DNA of 64,000 nt from Planctomycetota bacterium (GCA_024280885.1 JAJRPF010000027.1:1-64000), one strand, 5' to 3'. Counted from the first letter of the stretch, positions 17,901 through 25,879 are shown. The notes: generated by a model from the letters alone, not told the origin. Program-made: numbers and translations.

Positions 17901-17938
17901 TGCGAGTTGGTGGGTGGGCGTGTGTCATCGTCGTTCAT
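11951..17938 (-). CDS. Giant FecR - VIT - VWA-like - TPR membrane protein
   Basis: 1995 residues from ATG 17938, which has GGAG six bases upstream. A start at 18037 overlapping the sigma gene is possible but has no ribosome-binding site and adds low-complexity sequence. Residues 1-95 are disordered. A membrane span lies at about 98-122. A FecR-type domain follows at about 168-265 (PDGSVLYVNSDTTVEV, then DRGEIYVEV), a VIT domain at about 328-450 (FYFPLPADASLSRLAMYV, VFEQIVYRKRDPALLEWVDG), then a VWA-like region at about 545-700 whose adhesion site is degenerate (FESSGAR). Beyond it come a beta region and tetratricopeptide-like helices to the C-terminus (EGAPWHELAQQLVALNDIDA). FecR domains usually relay signals to a partner ECF sigma factor, and one is encoded immediately upstream. 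Confidence 0.85.
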   Translation of the reverse strand: MNDDDTRPPTNSHSPEGAPGDGAHRDGDAHANVERLVGRAYRPDVPDPAFAKRVEHALLAVAREKATTESVAPSGSSGAFPVSSPASESGRSASGLRLLPRLGAAAAAAALAVGVLGLGAFVDGRRPEAPTISAQLTEAIAAVPHHPESMGSMVPRALGRAPVGVGVGVGETLHTGASERRRVMLPDGSVLYVNSDTTVEVESDRRVRVDRGEIYVEVEHDAAHPFRVLTPTREFIALGTRFSVDVAASGTTSMLVTHGRVEASGLDQVLRTGERLVQRGGAPTVESAERTSHLLDWTRDLAAAAASPLVPASDFKGGALITIDPSGQEARLSLRKVHVDVHIEDGFARTTIDQTYFNHATRRLEGTFYFPLPADASLSRLAMYVAGRRMEGGMAERERARDVFEQIVYRKRDPALLEWVDGSTFKMRVFPLEPREEKRIVLSYVQRLPSLYGGVTYRFPAGHSLGLVGDWSFAARVVGGAASWRSDSHDLTATHSAGDLLLTTSAQGVLLDDDVVLRLDLDDSPGAGSTAFRTFTQDGQQYLMARHRPDLPTTPAPASRDWILLFESSGARDPIVARAQVEVIRELLALTEEGDRFAVVTAATRTRSLADSLLPVTRKNVAAALDFLDHTHLVGAFDLSQALAATGRFAAGSEQAVIVHVGGGVATLGERDPGALARLVPEGAAYVGVAVGRRWSRGFMKEAARRTGGMYTQIDPTEPLAWRAFELKATLDTPRLLGATAVDDAEARFLAFEDSVSDGEELVAVTRVAGGGKLPESVTFAGTLDGRPWSRTVAVQGAVTGAGYLPRQWAKLEIDRLLAEDAAEHRDEIVALSKAMYVMSPFTSLLVLEDEAMYAQFKVDRGRSDHWALYDAPDEILLVKEAPSGPSREGPDGAADLPALLETILVRVPPQLIVDPRRANTVRQEYAGRTLTVRNLFDAMQMPLGHVRSWGEDDRIDVAFEDTDLDGLMSRLDWRTVDVGEVDSLFASPEPARLRDIRFSFPVQTRIMDTTSGRDFSSSLFRGPWPRRTRELLYRSIVRTRVAEPMIAPAGVSADGELFSDYYRLSWEQKLIQDELFASNVDVWDPRVRVLFTTREGPVDVGQTQIDFLGPFLEAARGPSSLLESIGYLPPAFPTVDVNYVPDELSRGLFLVDSYDPAGRHDGIASPLDALVARILNAGTLRSALQYQRPWINNDVRYFNDLLALAPGMNTSRSDVLSVVENEGGRPVERGTIDDGAARLIERARSFGWTSTGVWPTSAGTMSAAPISEAQVVFDGAGRFRLERTLPIGLREIIVCDGAKMRHLYPEIGVGSVRKMDRHQRTFLARRIPWLVPPAEDLAVGADVRMIDDHTVELVPFRDGNARVQMSFGDGGRLIERRLYEGDKQIGSVTFEYSEDGIAIRSDTPWGKSASATGMDAAAAPPLEGEDAGLVVLPLPFRTLDFLRRKYEIDPYASGNMAAWSQTKALALLGAHFATRRGAALDLVQRRFLERGDRRPGFFAILLAGELKWTPEEPIRDGTPDLHRDPRVGNEKSALAHYIAASADRDAQSDLLLPRSTDGRFLHELAGLATHVARWTSGRESDDGSVATRMAALEYASRIESPVLRWAALRLHWSYVGVDPTTAARMAELLLPMTEVPAYASVARYDRATALQSMGTPEARAEAREVFVALHDEALSAGALLPIDAYFTAALGGTDSEFWREHWLAAAKKLIADGSRSVLPYAALQLHREGDSALAEDLLRLALDGCQSDERTPVTLAVVEVLWTLGQERRAERLLEDVLGSDDASGNAQLWWLGAYLADQQGAVARCALRQERAVELAFRDLPDVVDLSVIRRQYGALLRRFQQLATAVEALGGDVPESVVERVVRATDRWRALDDDPTQACNLAAHILRTLGRDDLAWDYLTTPLAAHPNEGAPWHELAQQLVALNDIDAADRCFATAFEIEPTNAQFLWDRAEALRVAGRMSDARKVWRQLADGEWQPRFQVHQDDARRRLGR
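15261..15292. repeat. 32-bp perfect palindrome inside the FecR/VIT gene
   Basis: CCATCCGGACCCTCGC at 15261-15276 is followed with no spacer by its exact reverse complement at 15277-15292. It is in frame and encodes the Ser/Gly/Pro-rich linker around SGPSREGPDG. A palindrome this long by chance is unlikely, even at high GC. Confidence 0.8.
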
Positions 17939-18026
17939 GTTGATCTCCGGTTCGTTCCGTGAACCGCGTGCTCCGTCTCCCTTGCGCGAGGGATCTGGGG
18001 AGTTGTCTCGGGGTGTCCTGCTGTCT

Positions 18027-18635
18027 TCATCCGGCATCGACGCGCAACTGCCGCGCGAGCGCTGTGAACGTCGCCTTGAAGGCCTGCCGTGCGCGGGTCA
18101 GTTGCGACTCGACGGCCTTCTCGGTTGATCCGAGCGCAGCCGCGATATCGCGCACAGTGCGACCGCGCATGTACTTCGACTCGAGCGCCTCGCGATAGTG
18201 GGGAGGGAGTTGCGACATCGTCGCGTTGACCATCGTGCGCGTCTCCTCGCGCTCCAGCACAGCGTCGGAGAGCGGCCCCTGGTCGAGGGACCGATACACG
18301 TCGAGCAACTCCGCGTCCATTCGCTCCCAGAGCGCGTCGAGGGACACTCCCCGCGCCGCACGCCGGTTGTGCTTGCGGATTTCATTGCGCGCAAGCCCCG
18401 TCAGCCAGCCGTGGATGCAATCCTCCGAGCGCGCCGGCTCGTAGTTCGCGAGCTCGCGCAGAGCGCGCAGCAACGTCTCCTGTACGACCTCCTCGCAGCC
18501 GTGCCGGTCCCCGCCCACGCGGTACAGGCAGAACGACCAGAGTGGTCCGAGCGCCGCGTCAGCGAGTTGACGCACGGCGACCTCGTCGCCTGCGAGGGCG
18601 CGCCGTCGCCAATCGCCATCAAACGCTCGCGTCAC
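18027..18635 (-). CDS. ECF-type sigma-70 factor
   Basis: 202 residues from GTG 18635, which has GGGGGAG five bases upstream; a reading to 18674 is longer but unsupported. Region 2 is at about residues 10-85 (GCEEVVQETLLRALREL, then the region 2.4-like WLTGLARNEIRKHNRR). Region 4 is at about 140-195 (LPPHYREALESKYMRGRTV, then the HTH IAAALGSTEKAVESQLTRAR). Length fits the ECF family. It is the upstream partner of the FecR/VIT protein, 88 bp away or overlapping it by 11 bp depending on the downstream start. This arrangement implies that the FecR protein controls this sigma factor. Confidence 0.9.
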   Translation of the reverse strand: MTRAFDGDWRRRALAGDEVAVRQLADAALGPLWSFCLYRVGGDRHGCEEVVQETLLRALRELANYEPARSEDCIHGWLTGLARNEIRKHNRRAARGVSLDALWERMDAELLDVYRSLDQGPLSDAVLEREETRTMVNATMSQLPPHYREALESKYMRGRTVRDIAAALGSTEKAVESQLTRARQAFKATFTALARQLRVDAG

Positions 18636-18752
18636 TTGCTCTCCCCCGGCGTCGCTACTTCGGTCCGTCCACACGTTCCGTCACCAGTGTCCGACGTGTT
18701 GTGTCGGCGGGAGTTCACGATCCTTCGCAGATTCTCGAAGATTGCCGCCTGC

Positions 18753-20738
18753 CTACTTCAGGCCCTCCAGGGCCATGGCGACCTGAGTAGAGAGGTTTCG
18801 ACCGAGCGCACTTCGTCGCCCGATCTCCTCGAGTGCCGCGCGCGCAGGCTCTCCGATCCGGCCGAGCGCGTCGATGACGGCGCTGCGTGATGACCGAGCG
18901 GAGCCGAAGGCCTCGACGAGCGCCGCGATCCCGGGCTTGCCCATCCGGCGCAGCCCTTCCATTGCCTTGCTGGCTCTTCCGGAGCGACTCTCCAAGACTC
19001 TTGAGGCGAGAAATCCAGCGAGCTCAGGACGTGGACTGCGCAGGATGCCATCCACCACGACACCCGTGAGATCGCCGTAGCGCGACGAGTCGAGTAGTTC
19101 CTGCGCAACGCGGGACGACGGATCGATTGCGAGCACTGCGAGCGCAGCGTTCAGTCGAACTTGACTACTGCTGGAGTTCACCGCGCGCCGAATGTCGGGC
19201 AACGCAGCGGCTGCGGCGGGCCCAATTGCTGCGAGCGCCCTGAGCGCGCTGGATCGGACGTCTGACGCACCCCGCACTACATGTACTCGCAACGCTGTGA
19301 CCGCGGGCGCCGCAGCCTTCCCCAATCCTCGCAGCGCATCGATGGAGCCGACGCGCTCGGCCCCGGTTCCGACACCGAGTACCGCCGCCAACGCGAACAC
19401 GGCGTCGTCCATCGCTCCGGGGATATCGGCGAGCAGTTGGGCAGCGCGAATGCGATCGCGGGTGGGGACGCGCTGATCCTCTGCAAGCTGCCGTAGGCGC
19501 GCCGCCGCCGGCCGCCGGTCCCCGTCGATGTCGCGCAGAGCGGCCAGCGCTTCGCGCCGCACGGAGGCGTCATCCCCGAGCAACTCTGCGAGACGTTCGA
19601 CCACCGGCTTCACGCTCTCCGGATCGTAGTAATCCACCCAATGGGCCCGCTGCGCGAACGCGGCGCGCACGGATGGCACGTGCGATGAGAGCCCGTCGAG
19701 GCACGCCTCGCTCGACAGTCTGATGATGCCCATCGCCACGGTCGCGTACGTCCCGGGATCCGACTCGAGGAGCGCGCGCATGCTTGGGAGAGATGCGGAC
19801 GCCGCGGACGGAATTCCACCGAGTGCCGACGCCGCGGCGATTCGAACCTCCGGAGCAGCGGCGTCAAGCAGATCGATCAGCGCGGCGGCGGCGGGAGACG
19901 CTTGTTCGCCTGCAGTGCTGAGCGTGTCGATCGCGAGTAACTGCGTCGCTCGCGAGGAATCAAGTGCCGCGATGAGCGCCGAGAGAACAAGTTCAGAGGA
20001 GGCGATTTTGTCCCAGACGACGTCGAATGCGGCCTCGCGCACCTGCGCGTTCTCGTCGTCGAAATGCTGGATCGCGACGCGTAGGAACTCGGGGGGCACG
20101 ATCGGGGCGAGCGACATGATGACGAGAGCTCCCCACCTGACACGCGCATGCGCGCTCCCTGCCGCCCGAACCAATGCCGAGTCGCCCTCATCGCCGACAC
20201 TCCGGAGAACCGATTTGACCGCACGGATCAGTTGCTCATCCGAGAGAAGACTGGCGACGTCGTCGGCCCACGGGGCCGCCGCTTCCCCGAACGCTTCGAT
20301 CAAGTCGAGCGCTCGGACCCGCCCACTTTTCGTGTCCGCTCGACCGATCGCCGAGAGGAGTACCGGCACGACACGGCGCACCGACCGTTGACGCAACACC
20401 TCATGCGCCCGCGACGACACCTTCCAGCCGAACTCGGGGGAACACAGCCGATACACCCACGCGCGCGTCGAGTCATCGTCGGCATCCGGCCGTTCCGATG
20501 CTGCGATCTCCGAGCCCCGTGCAGAGACACGCCGACGCGTTGCCGGAGCACGCACTCCAGTCTCAGACGTGGCAGTTTTTGGATCGCTGATGACATGGGT
20601 GGGCGAGCCGCCGCCGGCGCGCGCACGGTCACCAAGGTCGTCGCTGAATACGAACCACGCGATCGAGACGGCCATCGCGAAGGGTGTCAGCGCACAGAGG
20701 ACGCGGAGAGAACGCAGCGATCGCGTCGGACGGCTCAT
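18753..20738 (-). CDS. HEAT-repeat protein with N-terminal membrane anchor (1)
   Basis: 661 residues from ATG 20738. The N-terminus has one hydrophobic span (VLCALTPFAMAVSIAWFVF) followed by SDD and a low-complexity linker; the rest is a long array of HEAT-like helical pairs (for example VRREALAALRDIDGDRRPAA and VRSSALRALAAIGPAAAAAL). HEAT arrays act as scaffolds for protein binding. The start overlaps the stop of the upstream paralogue by 4 bp (ATGA), so translation is coupled. Both share the N-terminal layout and the APW-DDV motif, so they arose by duplication. Role unknown; the array is probably displayed outside the inner membrane. Confidence 0.8.
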   Translation of the reverse strand: MSRPTRSLRSLRVLCALTPFAMAVSIAWFVFSDDLGDRARAGGGSPTHVISDPKTATSETGVRAPATRRRVSARGSEIAASERPDADDDSTRAWVYRLCSPEFGWKVSSRAHEVLRQRSVRRVVPVLLSAIGRADTKSGRVRALDLIEAFGEAAAPWADDVASLLSDEQLIRAVKSVLRSVGDEGDSALVRAAGSAHARVRWGALVIMSLAPIVPPEFLRVAIQHFDDENAQVREAAFDVVWDKIASSELVLSALIAALDSSRATQLLAIDTLSTAGEQASPAAAALIDLLDAAAPEVRIAAASALGGIPSAASASLPSMRALLESDPGTYATVAMGIIRLSSEACLDGLSSHVPSVRAAFAQRAHWVDYYDPESVKPVVERLAELLGDDASVRREALAALRDIDGDRRPAAARLRQLAEDQRVPTRDRIRAAQLLADIPGAMDDAVFALAAVLGVGTGAERVGSIDALRGLGKAAAPAVTALRVHVVRGASDVRSSALRALAAIGPAAAAALPDIRRAVNSSSSQVRLNAALAVLAIDPSSRVAQELLDSSRYGDLTGVVVDGILRSPRPELAGFLASRVLESRSGRASKAMEGLRRMGKPGIAALVEAFGSARSSRSAVIDALGRIGEPARAALEEIGRRSALGRNLSTQVAMALEGLK

Positions 20739-22735
20739 CGATGGGCCTCGAGCGCGGTTTCGATCTCGGTCGTCGTCCGCGCCGAGAGATCGTCGCGTCT
20801 TGCGACCTGGCTCAGTCCCTTGCGGCCGGCGACTCCGAGCCCCTGCAGCGCACGAATGAACGAGGCGCGCGCTACGTCGCCGTTCGTGCCGTCGAAGCGC
20901 GCGACAAGGGGCGCCACCGAGGCGTCGCCGATCGCCGCCAGCGCAATCGCCGCGCTGCGCCCGATACGCACGTCGCGGTCGTCGATACGATCGGCGAGCA
21001 ACGGCGCGAAACGTGGCTGCGGATTGCGCGCGAGCCCCGCGACCAAGCGTTGCCGGAGCCCGTGGGTGCGGTACGACGTCAGTAGATCCGTCACCTCCGT
21101 CCCCGGTGGATCGATCGCCAGAACCGCGAGCGCCGCGTGCAACCTGACCACATCGTCCGGGGACGCGAGGAATGCGCGGACGTCGGGAAGAGCGACACGT
21201 GCGGCCGGTCCGATGACCTCCAAGACGTAGAGGGCGCCGACGCGCTGTGCGGAATCGATCTCGGACAGGGTGAGCAACTCGCGCATCGCCGGGATGGCAG
21301 GCGCCGCACCACGACCGAACTTGCCCAAATCGTGGAGCGCGCGGGCGCGATCCGCCGCCGTTCCGACCGAGAGGACCGTCACGAGATCCTCCGCACCCTC
21401 GCTCCGGGTCCCGAGCTTCGCGACCAGTCGCGCGGGCGCGTGTCGATCCGCAGCGTCGCCGACCTCTTCGACGATGCGCCGCAACGCCGGGACGACAGCC
21501 GAGACGTCCATCTTGGTCGTCGCGAGTACGCGAAATGCCGCAGCACGAGCGAGCGGTCCACCTTCGGGCAACGAGCCAGCGAGTGCCGTGGCGACGTCCT
21601 CTTCCGCTGCGGGAAAGTGCGCGACGTGGATTTCCATCCGCTTCATGAACGCGACACGCACGTCGGGGTTCGACGCGCCGAGACCAGCGGTGAAGCCGCC
21701 GCGCGAGATCTGAGCGATCGCAGAGGCGGCGGCATACGCGTACCGTTCGGGTGCAGAGTCGATGAGCGCGAGCAGCGCCGGGACGGACGCGCGCGCGACC
21801 GAAGGGAACTCACCCAAGGCCTCGGCGGCCGCGATCCGTTCCGTCGGCGTCCCGCGAGAGAGGACTTCGATGAGAACGATGGCGGCTGGCGATGCCGCAT
21901 CGCCCATGTGCCCGAACGCCTGGATCACCGAGACGCGTGTCGGCTCGTCACCGTCCATGAGCGGGAGCAGCGCGGCGACCGACGCGGCAACGTCCTCCTT
22001 GCGAACGGAGACAACGCCGATGGCATCGCTGCGGACGCTCACGTCGTCGTCGTAGAGGAGTGCGATCGCCGCAGACAAGATGCGCGGATCGCGCCCCTCG
22101 AACTCGGAAAGTCCCCAGAGGGCCCGGCGACGCACGCGCGGATCGTCGTCGGCCAACGCATCGAGAAGATGCGGCAGACCAGGCGTCCCCATCCTGGTGA
22201 GCGCGAGAATGGCAAACGGAGCAAAGCGCCACTCGCCGGTCACGTGGGGAACGACATCGTCGATCCAGGGTGCCGCACCGGGACCGAACTCCGCGATCAG
22301 GCCGAGCGCCGACTCGCTCCACCACCACTCCAGATCGTCGCGCGCGACGACGCGGAGCAGGGCGGGGATCACGTCCCCGGCCGGACGTGACGCGAGTTCC
22401 TTGAACGCTCGGTCACGGTTATACCTCTCATAACCCGGACCGCAGTATCGATAGACCCACGCGGCGAGAGACTCGTCGTCGAGGTCCGGGTACTCGAGCC
22501 AGGATTCCCGAGGAGAACTCCCCTCTTCGCCTTCGGGGACGACATGGCGACGAGTCGGTGATCTCGCGACCGTCTCTCCGGCAGCCGTCGGTGCGCTGCC
22601 GTCGTCACCGTGGTCGAGGGATGCCGCACGTGCCGGCTGAGGAACCGGACCGCCATCGTCGCTCAACACGAGCCACGCGAGTCCGGCGGTGACCGCGGCA
22701 ACGGAGAGGGAGGCGAACGCGATGCGGTTCTTCAG
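20735..22735 (-). CDS. HEAT-repeat protein with N-terminal membrane anchor (2), apparent CTG start
   Basis: About 666 residues. The first natural N-terminus is LKNRIAFASLSVAAV; the Leu is a CTG at 22735. No ATG, GTG or TTG lies near it in frame, and upstream codons translate into Arg-rich nonsense that overlaps the small upstream ORF. GCGGGGGA lies just upstream. The CTG overlaps the TGA of the small ORF as CTGA, mirroring the ATGA junction downstream. After the span come a Pro/Ala linker and HEAT repeats (for example VRRRALWGLSEFEGRDPRIL) to the end. A GTG 34 codons upstream of the CTG is an alternative start but has no ribosome-binding site. Confidence 0.75.
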   Translation of the reverse strand: MKNRIAFASLSVAAVTAGLAWLVLSDDGGPVPQPARAASLDHGDDGSAPTAAGETVARSPTRRHVVPEGEEGSSPRESWLEYPDLDDESLAAWVYRYCGPGYERYNRDRAFKELASRPAGDVIPALLRVVARDDLEWWWSESALGLIAEFGPGAAPWIDDVVPHVTGEWRFAPFAILALTRMGTPGLPHLLDALADDDPRVRRRALWGLSEFEGRDPRILSAAIALLYDDDVSVRSDAIGVVSVRKEDVAASVAALLPLMDGDEPTRVSVIQAFGHMGDAASPAAIVLIEVLSRGTPTERIAAAEALGEFPSVARASVPALLALIDSAPERYAYAAASAIAQISRGGFTAGLGASNPDVRVAFMKRMEIHVAHFPAAEEDVATALAGSLPEGGPLARAAAFRVLATTKMDVSAVVPALRRIVEEVGDAADRHAPARLVAKLGTRSEGAEDLVTVLSVGTAADRARALHDLGKFGRGAAPAIPAMRELLTLSEIDSAQRVGALYVLEVIGPAARVALPDVRAFLASPDDVVRLHAALAVLAIDPPGTEVTDLLTSYRTHGLRQRLVAGLARNPQPRFAPLLADRIDDRDVRIGRSAAIALAAIGDASVAPLVARFDGTNGDVARASFIRALQGLGVAGRKGLSQVARRDDLSARTTTEIETALEAHR

Positions 22736-22896
22736 CGAATCGATCCCCCGCCCGCGTGGTGGCGCGCGCTCTCCGTTGCCAGCGCCGGTCTCGCGCTCGT
22801 CGCAGGCTCTGCGGTCGGAGCGGGAAGCGTCGCCCACGCGGCGACGCCGACGAGCGTAGCAGCGCCAGCCATGACCAGCGTCACGAGCAACTTCAC
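22732..22896 (-). CDS. Small membrane or exported leader protein upstream of the HEAT genes
   Basis: 54 residues from GTG 22896, with GAAGAGAGGACACA upstream giving a good ribosome-binding site. The sequence is a hydrophobic helix (LLVTLVMAGAATLVGVAAWA) followed by a Pro/Thr/Ala-rich tail. That layout repeats the N-terminus of the two HEAT proteins, so it may be a truncated third paralogue or a real coupled leader. Its TGA overlaps the apparent CTG start of the next gene. Confidence 0.5.
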   Translation of the reverse strand: MKLLVTLVMAGAATLVGVAAWATLPAPTAEPATSARPALATESARHHAGGGSIR

Positions 22897-23001
22897 TGTG
22901 TCCTCTCTTCGATCCGCCTCGCGCATGTCCATTGTCCACGAAGAGGGCCGCGGATGGAAGGCCGTGGGGCGATCAATGACAAGGGACCTACACCCACTCT
23001 C

Positions 23002-23083
23002 GGATCGTACCCGGGCGTCGGCGGGCCGCCTGGCCTCGACAAGAGACGTCGTTGCTCCGCCGCCGACCGGGGACGGCGGGGCG
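23002..23083. repeat. Long-palindrome repeat, copy F (single arm)
   Basis: 82 bp beginning GGATCGTACCCGGGCGTC and running through CGTCGTTGCTCCGCCGCC to GGGGACGGCGGGGC, matching one arm of copies A, D and H. The second arm is absent. It lies in the 212-bp gap upstream of the HEAT operon's small ORF and downstream of the esterase gene's stop. Confidence 0.75.
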
Positions 23084-23108
23084 GCGTATTGAATTCGACG
23101 GCGCGGCG

Positions 23109-24740
23109 CTACTTCGTCTCGTCGCTCGCCGCTGGCACCGCGACGTCGATGAATGCGGGGAAGAGACGGCCGCTGTCCGCGTTCGATGTCCAGTCTTCCA
23201 CGATCCGCTGGAGGTCCGGCGCACGCAATTCCCGCGCACGTTCGATGCCGTTGACCACGACGGCGATCTCTTTGGTCAAGTCGAATTGGGCGTCGGAGAG
23301 CTGGAGTCGCAGACGACGGACGCCGCGCGACGTGACGTTGACGGTGTTGCCGTCGCGCACGAGCGAGAACCATGCCGTCTCGCGTTCGCGATGGTAGGAA
23401 GGCTCCGGCGTGAACGGCGGGATCGTGGTCGTTGCGGTAATCGACTCGGCCCCACGCCGGACCTCCACGGTCAACTCGTCGCCGAAGCGCTTCTTCCCCA
23501 GAACGACGCGCAGATCGCCCAGATCCGCGATCGCGGTGTCATCGACGCGGATGACGACATCGCCTTCGTGCAGACCGAGTTCACCGGCCGGTCGGCGATC
23601 GTCGACGGTCGTGACGCGGACGCCCGCGCCGTCGTACTCACGATCGATCCCGATCCCGATCAGCACGCGGCCGGGTGAACTCAGCACCTGGATATCCGGG
23701 ACCGCTTCGGCGAGCGCATCCGTGTCCGCAGCGCCGATCTCGAGCACCTCGGCCCAGGCGCGGCGGCCGGTCTCGATGTGCGCGGTCGTCCACTCGATCG
23801 CGTCGGGTTGCGGATCACGTAGCGCAGACACGATGAAGCCCGCGAACGCTTCCGATTGATCCTCGAAGTACGAGGGCGAGTGTCCACCCGTCGGGTACGA
23901 GACGAGGTGGATCTGCGCGCTCTCACGAATCAGCGCGAGGATGTGCGGAAGCACGGTCTGCGCGGGATAGAGCCCGTCGTCCTGCGTCATGCAGACGAAG
24001 AGCGGCATCGACGCGGCGTTGCGCAGGTAGAGCTGCCGCTGCGACGCGCCGACGGCCACCATCGGATGGCCGTTCATCGGCAGGAGCGCGGCGAAGGGAT
24101 CGGGCGCCGCCATCGCGAGGTAGTAGCAGCCGGAGCCGCCGTCGGAGAAGCCCGTCGCCACCACGCGGTCGGAGTCGATCGGGGCGTGGCGCTTCGCGTC
24201 GCGAATGACGGCCTGCACGTGGCGCACGCCCGCGTCCGTCCACCAGGTGCAGTCGACGCGCCCGAGCGGCATGGCGACGACGACGCCGTATTCGTCCGCG
24301 ATCTCCGTCCACGTCTCACGGAACTGCGCGAAGCGCTCGGCGTCGATGAACTCGGGCCGTGAGACGCCGCCGTGCATGTCGATCAGGAGTGGAAGCGGCT
24401 CCGTCGCCCGCACCGCGCTCTCCGGAACGTAGAGGTGGTAGGGGCGCGTGACGTTCTCGGAGTCGGTCGCATCCAGCACGTGCCATCCGGCCTCGGTCGG
24501 CGGTGCGGGCAGGGCCGAACGAATGGTGCGCGTGACGTCTGCTGCCGTCCCGGCGAGGTCCACTACCTTCGCGATGGCGGCGGCTCGATCGCCTCGAGGA
24601 GCGTCGCGCAGGTCGGCGAGCGCGCGGGCAAGCGGTGCAGACGCCGACTCCCGGATCGGCTCCGGCAGCGGAGTCTCTTGCGTGAAGGCGGTTCCGGAAA
24701 GGGCAAGCAACGAGACGAATGAGAGCAGGGCTATGCGCAT
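23109..24740 (-). CDS. Exported alpha/beta-hydrolase (esterase-like) with PDZ domain
   Basis: 543 residues from ATG 24740; the upstream extension to 24854 precedes a clear signal peptide (MRIALLSFVSLLALSGTAFT) and is dropped. The alpha/beta-hydrolase domain spans about residues 95-310: LPLLIDMHGG is the oxyanion-loop region, VVATGFSDGGSGCYY carries the nucleophile Ser in GFSDG, and YPTGGHSPSYF carries the catalytic His. A PDZ domain follows at about 345-430 (ELGLHEGDVVIRVDD), then a beta-rich tail. The fold resembles PHB-depolymerase and feruloyl-esterase-like proteins of the periplasm. Substrate unknown. Gap of 125 bp to rsmG upstream. Confidence 0.8.
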   Translation of the reverse strand: MRIALLSFVSLLALSGTAFTQETPLPEPIRESASAPLARALADLRDAPRGDRAAAIAKVVDLAGTAADVTRTIRSALPAPPTEAGWHVLDATDSENVTRPYHLYVPESAVRATEPLPLLIDMHGGVSRPEFIDAERFAQFRETWTEIADEYGVVVAMPLGRVDCTWWTDAGVRHVQAVIRDAKRHAPIDSDRVVATGFSDGGSGCYYLAMAAPDPFAALLPMNGHPMVAVGASQRQLYLRNAASMPLFVCMTQDDGLYPAQTVLPHILALIRESAQIHLVSYPTGGHSPSYFEDQSEAFAGFIVSALRDPQPDAIEWTTAHIETGRRAWAEVLEIGAADTDALAEAVPDIQVLSSPGRVLIGIGIDREYDGAGVRVTTVDDRRPAGELGLHEGDVVIRVDDTAIADLGDLRVVLGKKRFGDELTVEVRRGAESITATTTIPPFTPEPSYHRERETAWFSLVRDGNTVNVTSRGVRRLRLQLSDAQFDLTKEIAVVVNGIERARELRAPDLQRIVEDWTSNADSGRLFPAFIDVAVPAASDETK

Positions 24741-24865
24741 CGCCGCATTCTCACGTCCCGCCGCCCCGGATACGAAGAGGGATGCAAAGGGCGCAGGGGG
24801 TGGACGTTCAATCCGGCGTCGTGCATGCTCGTCTACCATGCAACTCGGACACATCGAGATTCCCG

Positions 24866-25741
24866 TCAGCGAGCGCGCGAACTGCCGCCACTTCCGCGAC
24901 CCGGAAAGTCATCACCTCCAGTTGGTCGATCCCCACGAGGACCATTCCGGTGACGGACGTTCCGATGACGGAGGTTCCGACGCGCGTCGCGACGCCGGGT
25001 AGGCCGCTTCACCGGCTCTGCGTCGCAGCGGAAGGCCAGCACGGTGCCGCGGTCACCGCCGGGCATGCCCGTCAACTGATGCGGTAGCGGCGTCAACTCG
25101 GCCTTGCGCGCGGCGACGTTCGCGGCCTCGACTTCCTCGTCCGTCGGCTCGGCGCCCTTCATGAGCAGGATCGTCCCGCCGGGCGCCACCAGACGCCGGA
25201 ACTCGTGCAGGAGACGCGGCGCCGGGCCGACCGCACGCGCGACGCAGAGATCGAAGCCCTGGATCGCGTCTTCCCGATGCGCATGGAGTTGCTCGGCGCG
25301 CGATTGGAACGCCTCGGCGTTCGCGATCCCCGCCACGTCGATGCTATCGGCGACGATCTTGATCTTCTTGCCGGTACCGTCGATGAGGAGTGCGCGGCAC
25401 TCCGGCCACGCAATGGCAAGCGGCGCACCGGGGAAGCCGCCGCCGGTCCCGAGATCGAGAACCGCGCCCGGGGGCGCCGCGTCGTTCAGGGCATGCCAGA
25501 CGGGCACGAGCGAGAGGCTGTCCACGAGATGCCGGACGACGGCTTCCTTCGGTGACCGCACGGCCGTCACGTTGATCTTCTGGTTCCACTCGAGCACGTT
25601 GGCGAGATAGGCGAGAAGCTGCCCCACCTGCTTGTCATCGAGGGCGACGCCGAGCGCGTCGGCACCTTCGCGCAGGATCGTCTCCAGTGGATCGGGCTCG
25701 GTCGGTTGGTGTTCTTCGCTCACGGCGAGACTGTCGCGCAT
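24866..25741 (-). CDS. rsmG: 16S rRNA (guanine-527-N7)-methyltransferase RsmG
   Basis: 291 residues from ATG 25741, with GGGGGCG four bases upstream; a GTG at 25723 is the alternative. RsmG methylates G527 in the 530 loop of 16S rRNA using S-adenosylmethionine. The family signatures are clear: LEWNQKINVTAVRSPKEAVVRHLVDSL before the Rossmann fold, the SAM loop LDLGTGGGFPGAPLAIAWP at about 95-113, then the VARAVGPAP and LLMKG motifs. The family is usually 200-240 residues. Here an extra C-terminal tail of about 45 residues is extremely Arg-rich (RRRDARRNLRHRNVRHRN), perhaps aiding rRNA binding. It is not next to mnmG or parAB. It is divergent from the P5C dehydrogenase gene. Confidence 0.93.
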   Translation of the reverse strand: MRDSLAVSEEHQPTEPDPLETILREGADALGVALDDKQVGQLLAYLANVLEWNQKINVTAVRSPKEAVVRHLVDSLSLVPVWHALNDAAPPGAVLDLGTGGGFPGAPLAIAWPECRALLIDGTGKKIKIVADSIDVAGIANAEAFQSRAEQLHAHREDAIQGFDLCVARAVGPAPRLLHEFRRLVAPGGTILLMKGAEPTDEEVEAANVAARKAELTPLPHQLTGMPGGDRGTVLAFRCDAEPVKRPTRRRDARRNLRHRNVRHRNGPRGDRPTGGDDFPGRGSGGSSRAR

Positions 25742-25879
25742 CGAGCGCCCCCGCCCAAGGACCGCGCTCCCGTGGGGCGTATTCCACGCAGACCCGGCCT
25801 CCGCGTAGGATGTGCCGTTCGCGACTGCGACCGGTGGCACGCCACCGCATCCACCACCGCACCCAAACGGAGAAGATCG

